A DNA stretch of 64,000 nucleotides, taken from assembly GCA_020850735.1 (NCBI GenBank), contig JADZEE010000030.1, positions 1 through 64,000 on the forward strand, written 5' to 3'. Of this stretch, positions 25,047 through 33,286 are shown in pieces. This DNA comes from Gammaproteobacteria bacterium (GTDB taxonomy: Bacteria > Pseudomonadota > Gammaproteobacteria > JADZEE01). The position numbers and the translations under genes were made by a program. Under the pieces are notes generated by a model. The model was given only the letters and a program-made list of their open reading frames with translations. It made no database searches and was not told the DNA's origin. The first letter of the stretch is position 1, and every line of letters begins with the position of its first letter.

Positions 25047-26150
25047 ATGACCGAGGTGCTCGATTGCGTCGTCGTCGGCGCCGGCGTGGTCGGGCTGGCG
25101 GTCGCGCGCGCGCTGGCGCTGCAGGGGCGGGAGGTGCTGGTGCTCGAGCGCGGCGACGCGATCGGGCAGGGCGCCAGCAGCCGCAATTCCGAAATCATAC
25201 ACGCGGGGATCTACTATCCGCCCGGTTCGCTGAAAGCGCGGACCTGCGTGCGCGGGCGTGCGCTGCTGTATGCCTACTGCGCCGCACACGGCGTGGCGCA
25301 CCGCCGGCTCGGCAAGCTCATCGTCGCCGCCGACGCCGGCGAGCAGCCGCAGCTCGAGCGCTATCTCGAGTCGGGGCGGGCCAACGGCGTCGATGATCTC
25401 GTCCTGCTCGACCGTGCCGAGGTCCGCCGTCGCGAACCGCAGCTGTCCTGCACGGCGGCCCTGCTGTCGCCGTCGACGGGGATCATCGACAGCCATGCCT
25501 ACCTGCTCGCGCTGCAGGCGGATCTCGAGGCGCACGGCGGCCGGGTGCTGCTGCGCAACCCGGTACGCGGCGGGCGCGTCGGCGGCGCACGGCCGCAGAT
25601 CGAGGTGGGCGAGGACCAGACCGTGTGCGTGCGGTGCCGCACCCTGGTCAACTGCGCCGGCCTGGATGCGCAGCGGCTGTGCGCGAGCCTGGCGGGTTTC
25701 CCGGCCGCCGCCGTACCCGCGTGCCACTACGCCCGGGGACGCTATTACAGCCTCACCGGTCGGGCCCCGTTCTCGACGCTGGTCTATCCGCTGGCCACGA
25801 CCGCGGGCCTGGGTGTACACGCGACCCTCGATCTCGCCGGCCAGCTGCGTTTCGGGCCGGACGTGGAATGGATCGACCGGGTCGATTATCGCTTCGAGGA
25901 CACACGCCGCGCCGAATTCGCCGCCGCGATCCGGCGCTACTACCCGGGGCTCGACGCGGCACGGCTGCAGCCCGGTTACACGGGGATCCGGCCGAAGCTG
26001 GTCGGGCCGGGCGAACCGGCGGCGGACTTCCGGATTCAGACCCGCACCGAGCACGGTATCGAGGGACTGGTGAACCTGTTCGGTATCGAGTCGCCGGGGC
26101 TCACGGCCAGCCTCGCGCTGGCCGAGGAGGTGTGCCGGCAGCGGTTTTGA
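25047..26150 (+). CDS. LhgO-like FAD-dependent 2-hydroxyacid oxidase/dehydrogenase
   Basis: 367 residues, ATG 25047. DAO-fold flavoprotein: 'CVVVGAGVVGLAVARALALQ' binds the ADP part of FAD, and 'QGASSRNSEIIHAGIYYPPG' is the hallmark of the L-2-hydroxyglutarate oxidase group. The C-terminal part has 'GYTGIRPKL' and 'LVNLFGIESPGLTASLA'. LhgO oxidises L-2-hydroxyglutarate to 2-oxoglutarate with electrons going to the quinone pool; close relatives take other 2-hydroxyacids. It lies 45 nt after the TetR gene on the same strand. The 116-nt downstream gap is AT-rich and carries the next promoter. Confidence 0.82.
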   Translation: MTEVLDCVVVGAGVVGLAVARALALQGREVLVLERGDAIGQGASSRNSEIIHAGIYYPPGSLKARTCVRGRALLYAYCAAHGVAHRRLGKLIVAADAGEQPQLERYLESGRANGVDDLVLLDRAEVRRREPQLSCTAALLSPSTGIIDSHAYLLALQADLEAHGGRVLLRNPVRGGRVGGARPQIEVGEDQTVCVRCRTLVNCAGLDAQRLCASLAGFPAAAVPACHYARGRYYSLTGRAPFSTLVYPLATTAGLGVHATLDLAGQLRFGPDVEWIDRVDYRFEDTRRAEFAAAIRRYYPGLDAARLQPGYTGIRPKLVGPGEPAADFRIQTRTEHGIEGLVNLFGIESPGLTASLALAEEVCRQRF

Positions 26151-26190
26151 CGCGGTTGTTGCCGCCGCTCGTACGGGGCGCAGAAAACAC

Positions 26191-26218
26191 TTGAATAATC
26201 GATTTTATGGTCTAAAAT
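26191..26218 (+). promoter_or_regulatory. sigma70-type promoter for parA-like gene
   Basis: TTGAAT (26191-26196), 16-nt spacer, TAAAAT (26213-26218), embedded in a markedly AT-rich 65-nt stretch before the TTG-started ATPase gene. Confidence 0.5.
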
Positions 26219-26265
26219 AAACAATAGCTTATGGAATATATTTAATGTGACAAGGCAGGTGTGAC

Positions 26266-26949
26266 TTGATCAAGATCGTGGTCGTCAATCCAAAGGGCGG
26301 ATCGGGCAAGAGCACGCTCGCGACCAATCTCGCCAGCTGGTGCGCGCACAGCGGCTACCGCACGGCGTTGATGGATTTCGACGCCCAGGGATCGAGCACG
26401 CGCTGGGCCGGCAAGCGCGACGCGCGGCGAGCTCCGATCCAGGCCATCGCCGCGTACGAGCGTCCCGAGGGTGTCACGCGGACCTTCCAGCTGCGCCTGC
26501 TGCCGGGAACCGAACGCCTGATCGTGGATACGCCGGCCGCGCTCGATGTGCGCCTGCTCACCGAGGTGACCCGCGACGCCGACGGCATCCTGCTGCCGGT
26601 CCTGCCCTCGGACATCGACATCCACGCGGCCTCGCACTGCATCGGCGATCTGCTGGTGGCCGCGCGCATCAACGCGCGCACCGATCGGATCGCCGTCGTC
26701 GCCAACCGCGTGCGCCAGAACACGCGTATCTACCAGGCGCTGATGCGTTTCCTCGCCAGCCTGCAGATCCCGCTGGTCGGCATCCTGCGTGACGCCCAGA
26801 TCTACGTGCACGCGGCCGCGGCGGGGCTGGGCATCTTCGAGTTGCCCCCACGCCTCGCCCGGCGCGACATCGAGCAGTGGCAGTCGCTGCTCGAGTGGAC
26901 GAACTCGCGCAGCGAACACCCGCACGAGCAGTTGCGCACGGTGGGCTGA
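26266..26949 (+). CDS. orphan ParA/MinD-family ATPase
   Basis: 227 residues starting at TTG 26266, the only start that gives the standard opening 'MIKIVVVNPKGGSGKSTLAT'. It has a deviant Walker A (K-G-G-x-G-K-S), 'LMDFDAQGSSTRWAGKR' as the A' motif and 'LIVDTPAALD' as Walker B. No parB, parS-like repeat, replication gene or chemoreceptor array is adjacent, so this is probably an orphan ParA that positions a cytoplasmic cargo, or a relic of a partition locus. It is preceded by its own AT-rich promoter. Confidence 0.85.
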   Translation: MIKIVVVNPKGGSGKSTLATNLASWCAHSGYRTALMDFDAQGSSTRWAGKRDARRAPIQAIAAYERPEGVTRTFQLRLLPGTERLIVDTPAALDVRLLTEVTRDADGILLPVLPSDIDIHAASHCIGDLLVAARINARTDRIAVVANRVRQNTRIYQALMRFLASLQIPLVGILRDAQIYVHAAAAGLGIFELPPRLARRDIEQWQSLLEWTNSRSEHPHEQLRTVG

Positions 26950-27426
26950 GCCCGGGCCGGTGCGCAGCCCGCGCCTGGTCGGGCACTACGCATGTGTCGG
27001 CAGGGCGCAGCCATCGCGCGTCCCGTGCTCATTGCCCTCTCGGTACCGAAGATAACCTCTCCCACACCGGCGTGTACCGATACCGAGCCGGCGAAAAGCA
27101 GTTTCTTCACCGGCCTGCCAGCGGTTCACAACGACGCGCGCCGGATCCCTTGCAGCTTGCGGGCAAGCTGCGACGGCACGGCGATCGGCACGAATCGACC
27201 ATGAGCGGTCATTCAGAAGCATCATCCAAGTCGATGATTCATTGACGCCTTGTACCTGCCTGCCCACAGCAGGCACACCGGCGCGGCAGTTCGATCTGTG
27301 TCAGGTGGCTTGATACTCTAACGCTGCTGGGTTTTGCCAGAGCCGATGGCTGGGTCGGTGTGCGCTCGTATCCGCGCGCGAATGGAGTCGCCCAGGATGC
27401 GATGCTCCGGATCGCTGGAGCGCGAC
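26950..27426. other. 477-nt gap without a recognised gene
   Basis: No supported coding frame. It contains two small inverted repeats: ATCATC-N6-GATGAT at about 27220-27237, and TGCCTGC-N5-GCAGGCA near 27257-27275. Neither has a U-tract. The right part is the leader of the membrane protein gene at 27427. Confidence 0.5.
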
Positions 27427-28302
27427 ATGCGAATCGTGGAATGGCTTCGAGGACCGGGCGGGACGTTTTTGGTCGTACTGGCGTGCGTTCTGATGCTGTC
27501 CAATGCGCTGAACCGGCCGTACGTCATTCCGGCCAGCGACATCGCGGGCCCATTGCTGCCGGGCGTCACAGCCAAGCAAAGCCTTTTGTTCATGAAGGCG
27601 GAGCACCTGGAGAAATACGTCGGCGATGGCAAGGGTGCGCTCGGCGCGTACGGTAAGCGCCAGCTCGAGTCCAGACGCGCGCTCGCGTATGCGAGCGGCA
27701 CGGCACTGGCGCTTGCCCTGCTCGCGGTATTTTACTTCTACCGGAGCCGGTCGGACTATCGGCAAAGTGTCCTGAGCGTGGTTCGCCTGCTGGCGAGGAG
27801 ACCGGTTCTCGCGGCGAGCGCGGCCGCTTTCGGCGGCGGCATGCTAGCGGGCGATGCCCTGATCTATTTTCCGGCCCGGCTAACAACGCCGGCGATGTGG
27901 TTTACTCTGCCGGGTTTTGCCCAGCCGTACATACACTTCCAATTCGATTTCAAAGAGTTCGCGATTGGCGCGGCACTCGTCGCCGCATCGGTGTTCTGGG
28001 TCAGCAGGACCCGCATCGCCGGGGAGCCGCGCGCATGGTCGCTGACACTGTGCTCGGCGCTGATTGCCGCGTCGCTATTCGCAATTGGGCTTTTCGAGCT
28101 CAGATCGGCGCATTGGTTTACCACCAATGAGACAGTGCGGGTGTTTGCCCGGGATATCGACGAGTCCGAAATGGCGCTGGTTTCGGTCAGCGTGCGCGAG
28201 CGCTACCTGCGTGTACCACGAAAGAGCGCGGATGGCGTAAGGCGTTCCGAACAGGGCATGCTTCCGGGCACGCGCACGTGGTACTCGCGGGGGCCCTATT
28301 GA
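27427..28302 (+). CDS. hypothetical inner-membrane protein
   Basis: 291 residues from ATG 27427; the frame extends upstream to 27334, but that part is low-complexity and this ATG is followed by a typical membrane N-terminus. There are four to five hydrophobic segments (about residues 10-28, 88-108, 130-152, 180-198, 208-228), with an extended loop after the first ('YVIPASDIAGPLLPG', then 'LLFMKAEHLEKYVGDGKGA') and a soluble C-terminal tail of about 60 residues rich in Arg. No family is recognised. It stands alone between ParA and TauE/SafE genes. Real coding is supported by amino-acid composition and length. Confidence 0.6.
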   Translation: MRIVEWLRGPGGTFLVVLACVLMLSNALNRPYVIPASDIAGPLLPGVTAKQSLLFMKAEHLEKYVGDGKGALGAYGKRQLESRRALAYASGTALALALLAVFYFYRSRSDYRQSVLSVVRLLARRPVLAASAAAFGGGMLAGDALIYFPARLTTPAMWFTLPGFAQPYIHFQFDFKEFAIGAALVAASVFWVSRTRIAGEPRAWSLTLCSALIAASLFAIGLFELRSAHWFTTNETVRVFARDIDESEMALVSVSVRERYLRVPRKSADGVRRSEQGMLPGTRTWYSRGPY

Positions 28303-28374
28303 AAGGCGGGGTCAGATCTTTACTTTGCACTTAGTGTGCCGAGTCATTGCGCCCTCGGCGCACCGGGAACCCGC

Positions 28375-29133
28375 ATGACCGAGCCGCTACCCGTCTACGC
28401 CGCACTCGCGCTCGCCGTGCTCGTCACGGGGATCTCCAAGAGCGGCATCGGTGGCGGCGCCGGTGGCCTGGCGGTACCGCTGCTCGCCATGGTGATGGCG
28501 CCCGCCCGGGGTGCCGCGATCATGCTGCCGATCCTGTGCCTGATGGATCTGTTCAGCGTGCGCGCCTACTGGCTGCGCTGGGACATCGGCAACATCGCGG
28601 TGCTGGTGCCGGCCGCCATCGTCGGGATCGGGATCGGCACACTCGCGTTCGGTGTCCTGGATCCGGATCGGCTGCGCCTGCTCATCGGCGGGATCGCCAT
28701 CGCCTTCTGCCTGGACGGCTGGCTGCGGCGAGCGGGCCGAGCGGGGGGATCGCGGCGTCCGGGCCGCATCAGCGGCCTGCTATGGGGCGCTGTGTCAGGG
28801 TTCACCAGCTTCGTCGCCCACGCCGGCGGTCCGCCGCTCAGCATCCACCTGCTGCCCCAGCGCCTCGATCGCGGCGTGTTCGTCGCGACCTCGGCGCTGT
28901 TTTTTCTCATCGTCAACGCCGTGAAGCTCGCGCCCTACGCGTGGCTGGGATTGTTCGATGCCGCCAATCTGACCACCTCCATTGCGCTCGCGCCGATCGC
29001 GCCGATCGGGATCTGGCTGGGCCTGGCGCTGCACCGGCGGGTGGACGAGCGGCTGTTCTACCGCCTCGTCCACGTGCTGTTGTTCACCAGCGGCGTGAAG
29101 CTCGTGTGGGACGGCGCGGCGGGGATGCTGTGA
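28375..29133 (+). CDS. TauE/SafE (DUF81) family transporter
   Basis: 252 residues, ATG 28375. About eight membrane helices in two related halves. The N-terminal half has 'TGISKSGIGGGAGGLAVPLLAMVM' (in part) and the second 'GAVSGFTSFVAHAGGPPLSIHLLP', the paired G-x-x-S/T...H-x-G-x-P motifs of this family. Known members export sulfite, sulfoacetate, taurine-derived sulfonates or other small organic anions. No sulfur gene is directly adjacent, so the substrate is open. It is convergent with the metallo-hydrolase gene (27 nt). Confidence 0.87.
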   Translation: MTEPLPVYAALALAVLVTGISKSGIGGGAGGLAVPLLAMVMAPARGAAIMLPILCLMDLFSVRAYWLRWDIGNIAVLVPAAIVGIGIGTLAFGVLDPDRLRLLIGGIAIAFCLDGWLRRAGRAGGSRRPGRISGLLWGAVSGFTSFVAHAGGPPLSIHLLPQRLDRGVFVATSALFFLIVNAVKLAPYAWLGLFDAANLTTSIALAPIAPIGIWLGLALHRRVDERLFYRLVHVLLFTSGVKLVWDGAAGML

Positions 29134-29160
29134 CGGGCCGCTCGCCCCGGCGCAGGTCGC

Positions 29161-30135
29161 TCAACGGCGCGCGCGCCGCGTCGTCAGCCACACGTCGAGG
29201 CCGCCGGCGTTGAGCTGCATGTCCCACGCGAGCACGCGATCACGGCCGGCGGCGTCCAGATCGCAGCCAAGCTGATCGAGCTCGGCGACCGTCGCGGCCA
29301 TGAGCGCCGCCGCGATCCGCGCCGTACGGTCGCCGGCGCCGGCGAAGGATTCGGCGATCCGCGCGTGCGCGTCGATGCGCCGGCCGAGATCGCCGATCAG
29401 CGCCACGACGTTCTCCACCATGCCGTAGTGGGTCACGAACGCGCGCGCCGGCGCCAGTGCCGCGAAGCGCGCCAGGGTGTCGTGCCAGGCCGGTGGATCG
29501 AACTGCACGGGCGTGGTGGTCGGCAGCAGGAAGGGTCCGGCCGGCGTGTCGAGCTCGCGGTAACGCATGCCCAGGGTATCGCCGCTGAACAGGCCGCGGC
29601 TGGCTGCGTCCCAGACGCAGTAGTGGTGGCGTGCATGGCCGGGTGTATCGATGCAGCGCAGGCGCCGATCGCCCAGCGAAATCTCGAAACCGTCGGTCGC
29701 GACGAGCATGCGCTGTTCCGCTACCGGGACCAGCGCACCGTAGTGGCGTTCGAGCGCCGCCTCGCCGTAGACCTGTGCCGCGCCCTGCCACAGAGCGCGC
29801 GGATCGATCATGTGGCGGGCGCCGCGGGGATGGATCACCAGCCGGGCCTGCGGCAGGGCGGCGAGCAACGCGCCGGCGCCGCCGGCGTGATCCAGGTGCA
29901 CATGGGTCGGCATCACATAGCGCAGCTGCGAGCGGTCGATGCCGAGCTGCTCGAGCGCGCCGAGCAGGCGCGGCACGCTGCGGCTGGCGCCACACTCGAT
30001 GAAGGCGTATTCCTCGCCGCCACGCACGAGATAGCTCGCCACCAGCCGCGGCCGGAACAGGCCGGTGTCGATGCAGTGGATGTCGAAGGGCAGTGCCGCG
30101 ACGTCGTCGCTGGCCGCCGGCGGTGCGTCGCTCAT
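29161..30135 (-). CDS. metallo-beta-lactamase-fold hydrolase
   Basis: 324 residues from ATG 30135 (GTG 30177 would add 14 residues). The zinc motif H-x-H-x-D-H is present in 'MPTHVHLDHAGGAGALL'. Later ligands are His in 'CIDTPGHARHHYCVWD', Asp in 'GLFSGDTLGMRY' and His in 'FVTHYGMVENV'. The C-terminal 100 residues are helical and probably shape the pocket. The family includes glyoxalase II-like thioesterases and lactonases. The short lipoprotein gene upstream is on the same strand but 117 nt away, so no partner is obvious. Confidence 0.82.
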   Translation of the reverse strand: MSDAPPAASDDVAALPFDIHCIDTGLFRPRLVASYLVRGGEEYAFIECGASRSVPRLLGALEQLGIDRSQLRYVMPTHVHLDHAGGAGALLAALPQARLVIHPRGARHMIDPRALWQGAAQVYGEAALERHYGALVPVAEQRMLVATDGFEISLGDRRLRCIDTPGHARHHYCVWDAASRGLFSGDTLGMRYRELDTPAGPFLLPTTTPVQFDPPAWHDTLARFAALAPARAFVTHYGMVENVVALIGDLGRRIDAHARIAESFAGAGDRTARIAAALMAATVAELDQLGCDLDAAGRDRVLAWDMQLNAGGLDVWLTTRRARR

Positions 30136-30252
30136 GGGCTCGGGCGCGGCGTTATCGCGCGCCGCATACACCGTCACGCGCGTGCGGAGGGTGGCGCCGG
30201 GATCGCGGATTACGCCGCGCGATCCGCGGGCTGCGCCGTGTGCGGGCGAGTC

Positions 30253-30516
30253 TCAGGTGCAGGGCACGACTTTGCGGAACGTGTCCCGGGTCCACAAAGC
30301 CTGGCCGTCGGGTGTCTTGCCGTCGGTGTGCCATTTCTCTTCGACCTGCAGGCAGAACGAGCCCGCATTCTCGACCTGTGGCGGGCTGTCTTGCGGGCGC
30401 TTGCCGCCGACCTGCAGATTCGGATCCGACGTGTTGTAGGTGGGAACGATGGTGTTGCTCGCGCAGCCCGCGAGCAGCGCGAGCGCACAAGCGATCGACA
30501 TCAACGAGGGACGCAT
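30253..30516 (-). CDS. small hypothetical lipoprotein
   Basis: 87 residues, ATG 30516 with AAGGA upstream. Signal peptide ends in lipobox L-L-A-G-C (Cys about residue 18); the mature part of about 70 residues contains two further Cys ('SFCLQVEEKWHTDG' and the C-terminal 'VVPCT') that could form a disulfide. It has the look of a small envelope lipoprotein; no family recognised. Confidence 0.65.
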   Translation of the reverse strand: MRPSLMSIACALALLAGCASNTIVPTYNTSDPNLQVGGKRPQDSPPQVENAGSFCLQVEEKWHTDGKTPDGQALWTRDTFRKVVPCT

Positions 30517-30646
30517 ACGAATTCCTTGGACCGTGATGACCGGCACACCCTGCGGCCGCGGCACGATGGCGCCGTGCGGCCGCCTTGCGCCCGGGCCGGG
30601 TTCAGGGCGCCGCGATTCTCGGCACGCATCACGCGTGTGTCAAGAG

Positions 30647-31843
30647 TCAGCGAGCGATGGCGGCGGGTGCGGTGTCGAGCAGGTTCTCCACCATTCGATA
30701 GTCGACCAGCCAGTCGAAGCCCAGGTGTCCCGGCCGGGTCCGCACCACCAGCAGCGAATTGGCGCCGGCACGCCGGTAGACGTCGGCCGACACCTCGATT
30801 TCCTCGCTGGCGTAGCCGGCGCGCCACGACCGGACCCGCAGGTAGTAGCGGGTGTCGTTCTTGTTGCGCTGAAATCGCCGCGCCAGGACCGGCGCCTCGT
30901 GCGTCGCCGGCGCCGCCGTGTCGTAGTAGCCGTTGACACTCGCGCTCGCGCCGAAGCCGAGCACGGGCGCGGCCACCAGTGCGAGGCCGGCGTTGGCCAT
31001 CACGTGGTAGTGGGACGTCGAATGACCCTTGAGCAGCCCGATTGCGAGCACGAGGAACGCGAACGCGGCCGGCACGGCGTAGTACAGCCCGTGCCGGAGC
31101 ACGGCCATGCCATCGAACGGCGGGTAGTTCGCCAGGCCGATGAACATCAGACTGAAGCCGGCGGCGACGGCGCCGATGGCCAGGGTATACACCAGGGCCA
31201 GGCGGGCAAGCAGCGGGCGGCGGACCTCGCCGGGATCGATCGACGGCAGGGACCCGCCGATCGTCACCAGTGCGCGCACGACCTCGTGCAGATCGGCGCC
31301 GCGCGCGAGCGAATCGCTCCCGAACGGACGGATGACCGCCGTCAGCGCGCCGTTGTCGAGGGTGACCTCGCGAAAGCCACGCTGGAACAGGATCGCCACC
31401 GCCTCGCGCCGGGCCGGCTCGGCGAACACCGCGCGCGCGAACTGCGGCTGCGGCGACTGGATGAAAAAGCGCTGGTCGAAGCGCCGGTCACGCGTCTGCA
31501 CCTCCACCGTGATGCCGAAGCCCTTGAACACGCGATCGATGGCGTGCTCGGTACGCAGCTTGAACCGCCCCGTCGAGGACACCGGGATCCAGACCTCGAA
31601 CGACGCGGGACTGTTGCGGGCACCCGGGTGGTAGCGGTAGTGGCAGATCTGACCGCCGATTTCGGCGTCGCAGGTCTCGTTCGGGCGGATCTCGCCCAAT
31701 CCGGCGCCGGCGGCGAGCCGGCCGAGCGCTTCGCGCTGGCGGCGCTGCTGGCCGACGGCGTACCAGATGACGAGGCCGACGCCCAGTAATGCGAGCGTGG
31801 CCGCCGCGCTGACCGCGAGCGTGATGAGCTGCTGGCTTTCCAT
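30647..31843 (-). CDS. hypothetical membrane protein
   Basis: 398 residues from ATG 31843. One N-terminal membrane helix (residues 8-30, 'LAVSAAATLALLGVGLVIWY'), a cytoplasmic or periplasmic alpha/beta region of about 170 residues ('FEVWIPVSSTGRFKLRTEHA', 'RRFDQRFFIQSPQPQFARAV'), then three to four more helices (about 215-320) and a C-terminal strand-rich domain ending 'DYRMVENLLDTAPAAIAR'. No family is recognised. It is divergent from the SNF transporter, starts 101 nt apart. Confidence 0.65.
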   Translation of the reverse strand: MESQQLITLAVSAAATLALLGVGLVIWYAVGQQRRQREALGRLAAGAGLGEIRPNETCDAEIGGQICHYRYHPGARNSPASFEVWIPVSSTGRFKLRTEHAIDRVFKGFGITVEVQTRDRRFDQRFFIQSPQPQFARAVFAEPARREAVAILFQRGFREVTLDNGALTAVIRPFGSDSLARGADLHEVVRALVTIGGSLPSIDPGEVRRPLLARLALVYTLAIGAVAAGFSLMFIGLANYPPFDGMAVLRHGLYYAVPAAFAFLVLAIGLLKGHSTSHYHVMANAGLALVAAPVLGFGASASVNGYYDTAAPATHEAPVLARRFQRNKNDTRYYLRVRSWRAGYASEEIEVSADVYRRAGANSLLVVRTRPGHLGFDWLVDYRMVENLLDTAPAAIAR

Positions 31844-31944
31844 GGTTCGGCCCGGCAAGGGCATTGTACAGCCCGTGTCGCGGCGCGCAGGCAGCGGTAC
31901 CGGCGTGGCGGGCGGGCGCGCCATTCCGTTACAGTGGCTCGGCC

Positions 31945-33285
31945 ATGCGGCACGTGCACTGGTCCTCGCGGCTGAGCTTCGTGCTCGCCGCCATCGGCGC
32001 CTCGGTCGGGCTGGGCAACGTCTGGCGCTTCCCCTACCTGGCCGGGACGAGCGGCGGCGGTGCGTTCATGCTCGTGTACGTCGGCGCCGTCGTGCTGATC
32101 ACGCTGCCGCTGCTCATCGGCGAGCTGCTGCTCGGCCGTCGCGGCCAGCACAATGCGCCGGCGGCGGTCGCGGCGGTCGCGCGCGAAGCGGGTGCCGGCA
32201 GGCCCTGGGCCGTGATCGGCTGGATCGGGGCGCTGGCCGGTTACCTGATCCTCAGCTTCTACAGCGTCATCGGCGGCTGGACGCTCGCTTACATTCCGCG
32301 CACGGCGGGCGGCACCTTCGACGGCGGCGATCCCTTGGTCGCGCAGCGCGTGTTCGCGACGCTGCTCGCCGATCCGTGGGCGCTCGCGGGCTGGCACGCG
32401 CTGTTTGCCGCGGCGACGACGCTCATCGTCGCCCGCGGTCTGCATGGCGGCATCGAGACGGCGGCGAAGCTGCTCATGCCGGCGCTGCTGCTGTGCCTGC
32501 TGGCGCTGCTCGGTTATGCCGGCGCCGAGGGCGACATGGCGGCCAGCGTCAGCTTCCTGCTGCGTCCCGACGTCAGCCGGATCACGCCGGGCGTGTGTCT
32601 CGCCGCGGTGGGTCAGGGTTTCTTCTCGGTCGGTATTTCCATGGGCATCATGCTGACCTATGGCAGCTACCTCGGGCGGGAGGTCTCGCTGCCGCGGGTT
32701 GCCTGCGTCATCGTCGGCGCCGACACCCTGGTCGCGCTGCTGGCCGGCTTCGTGGTGTTCCCGTTCGTGTTCGCCAACGGACTCGATCCCGCCCAGGGGC
32801 CCGGTCTGGTGTTCGTCAGCCTGCCGGCGGCGTTCGGGCAGATGTCGCACGGCGCCGTATTCGGCAGCGTGTTCTTCATCCTGCTGTTCTGCGCCGCCGT
32901 GACTTCGGGTATCGCCCTGCTCGAGCCGATGGTCGCCTGGGTCGAGCAGCACTACGGCATCGCCCGCCCGCTCGCCGCCTGGGGACTCGGCGTGCTGGTG
33001 TGGCTGCTCGGGCTCGGGAGCGCGCTGTCGTTCAATGTCTGGTCACACGTGCGCCCGCTCGCCGGCAAGTCGATTTTCGACCTGGTGGATTACCTCGCGG
33101 GTAATCTCATGCTCGTGGTCGGCGCCCTGATCATGTCGATCTTCGTCGGCTGGCGGCTCGCGCGCGCGGTGCTGGTGGAAGAGACCGGCCTGCCGGCGGG
33201 GCTGTTCGCGCTCTGGCGGTTCGCGCTGCGCGTGCCGGTACCGCTGACTCTCGCCGTCATGCTGGTGCAGGCCGTGCGCGGCTGA
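31945..33285 (+). CDS. sodium:neurotransmitter symporter (SNF) family transporter
   Basis: 446 residues, ATG 31945. Opening 'MRHVHWSSRLSFVLAAIGAS' then 'VGLGNVWRFPYLAGTSGGGAF' is the LeuT-fold signature (Na1/Na2 and substrate sites in TM1). 'PLLIGELLLGRRGQ' follows, with about 11-12 helices in all and 'YSVIGGWTLAYIPR' as TM3. The family takes up amino acids, betaine-like compounds or amines with sodium. It stands alone and is convergent with the sensor kinase gene, a single base between the stops. Confidence 0.9.
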   Translation: MRHVHWSSRLSFVLAAIGASVGLGNVWRFPYLAGTSGGGAFMLVYVGAVVLITLPLLIGELLLGRRGQHNAPAAVAAVAREAGAGRPWAVIGWIGALAGYLILSFYSVIGGWTLAYIPRTAGGTFDGGDPLVAQRVFATLLADPWALAGWHALFAAATTLIVARGLHGGIETAAKLLMPALLLCLLALLGYAGAEGDMAASVSFLLRPDVSRITPGVCLAAVGQGFFSVGISMGIMLTYGSYLGREVSLPRVACVIVGADTLVALLAGFVVFPFVFANGLDPAQGPGLVFVSLPAAFGQMSHGAVFGSVFFILLFCAAVTSGIALLEPMVAWVEQHYGIARPLAAWGLGVLVWLLGLGSALSFNVWSHVRPLAGKSIFDLVDYLAGNLMLVVGALIMSIFVGWRLARAVLVEETGLPAGLFALWRFALRVPVPLTLAVMLVQAVRG

Positions 33286-33286
33286 G

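Noticed and set aside
26950..27426. Small inverted repeats in this gap as a parS-like or CRISPR-like array for the ParA gene
   Set aside because: Different sequences, single copies, no regular spacing.
28303..28345. GGGGTCAGATCTTTAC-like sequence after the membrane protein gene, reminiscent of repeats found near REP-associated transposases
   Set aside because: Only one short copy is seen, with no inverted partner, transposase or second occurrence in the window.
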